Positions 63,842-64,000 of a DNA stretch of 64,000 bases are shown piece by piece. The DNA is from Macrococcoides psychrotolerans (GTDB lineage Bacteria > Bacillota > Bacilli > Staphylococcales > Staphylococcaceae). Position 1 is the first letter of the stretch. Every line of letters starts with the position of its first letter. Under the pieces are notes generated by a model. It was not told where the DNA came from. It ran no database searches and worked only from the letters and a program-made list of their open reading frames with translations. The DNA is taken from positions 1,364,001-1,428,000 of the forward strand of contig NZ_CP124591.1 in the NCBI RefSeq assembly GCF_038095555.1. The letters are read 5' to 3'. The position numbers and the translations under genes are program-made.

Positions 63842-64000
63842 CTATCTGCGCTTTGTATGAAGAATATTTTGCTCGATACGCTCAGTCACTCCTGGTTCTA
63901 CACGTTCAATCGCCGCCTCAGCAACTTCTACTGCGCGTTTATATCTATTGTTACTAAACAGGCGTTCTGCTTCAATTAACTCTTTATTAACCTCTGAAGA
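63842..64000 (-). CDS. ezrA: Septation ring formation regulator EzrA, C-terminal end (partial)
   Basis: Minus-strand frame open from the window edge to a TAG at 63844-63842; 52 residues ending RVEPGVTERIEQNILHTKRR. This tail (…AEAAIERVEPG…) is typical of EzrA, the membrane-anchored FtsZ regulator with a long coiled coil, and ezrA is the expected gene before nifS-thiI in Staphylococcus. The start lies beyond the window. Confidence 0.85.
   Translation of the reverse strand, partial: SSEVNKELIEAERLFSNNRYKRAVEVAEAAIERVEPGVTERIEQNILHTKRR

Noticed and set aside
1..64000. Prophage, insertion sequence, integron, tRNA or rRNA genes
   Set aside because: No transposase, integrase, phage structural protein, tRNA cloverleaf or rRNA segment was recognised anywhere in the window.

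Overview
The window is an AT-rich piece of a Gram-positive chromosome, almost certainly from the family Staphylococcaceae. Two runs of genes follow the Staphylococcus/Bacillus core order: rplT-rpmI-infC-lysP-thrS-dnaI-dnaB-nrdR-(insert)-gapB-coaE-mutM-polA-phoR-phoP-mdh-icd-citZ, then pyk-pfkA-accA-accD-gntR-dnaE-nrnA-ytpI-ytoI-ytkL and onward to ackA-ytxK-tpx-RDD-sppA-nadK-thiI-nifS-ezrA. Malate dehydrogenase sits between icd and phoPR, as in Bacillus; as I recall, Staphylococcus aureus lacks it there. This favours a Macrococcus (Macrococcoides) type genome. The genus call is inference from gene order, not from a search.

Region 1-9.7 kb is the accessory part. It holds a T-box leader for a gene beyond the left edge (probably pheS), a wall-anchored repeat protein with an LPESG sorting signal, a TrmH-type rRNA methyltransferase co-transcribed with a MarR regulator, a divergent thiamine-diphosphate 2-oxo-acid decarboxylase, a cation/proton antiporter, a SAM methyltransferase, a 61-bp tandem-repeat array, an M42 aminopeptidase and a MOSC protein. 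Region 9.7-16 kb holds an unrecognised 452-residue protein and the sirB-sirC-nirB-nirD-cobA operon for siroheme and assimilatory/ammonifying nitrite reductase, preceded by an NreC-type box and a Rex/Crp-Fnr-type box.

Region 16-24 kb is information processing: the L20 autoregulatory leader with infC-rpmI-rplT, a lysine riboswitch on lysP, a T-box on thrS, dnaI, a frameshifted dnaB and nrdR. Region 24-38.8 kb combines an SGNH hydrolase and a paired SMR exporter, gluconeogenic gapB behind two CcpN-like sites, coaE-mutM-polA, phoPR and the TCA genes mdh, icd and citZ, plus an amino-acid permease. Region 38.8-48 kb is central metabolism and replication (pyk-pfkA, accDA with a short GntR regulator, dnaE, nrnA). 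Region 48-64 kb is a mix of housekeeping genes ending in the 3' end of ezrA.

No rRNA, tRNA, insertion sequence, prophage or CRISPR array was seen. No wholly new multi-gene system is obvious. The most distinctive signals are regulatory and structural: a perfect 29-bp palindrome in front of the gntR-accD-accA operon, a 20-bp-arm inverted repeat wrapped around the antiporter promoter, two probable non-canonical start codons (AUA for infC, AUU for the antiporter), the 61-bp repeat array, and the broken dnaB frame.
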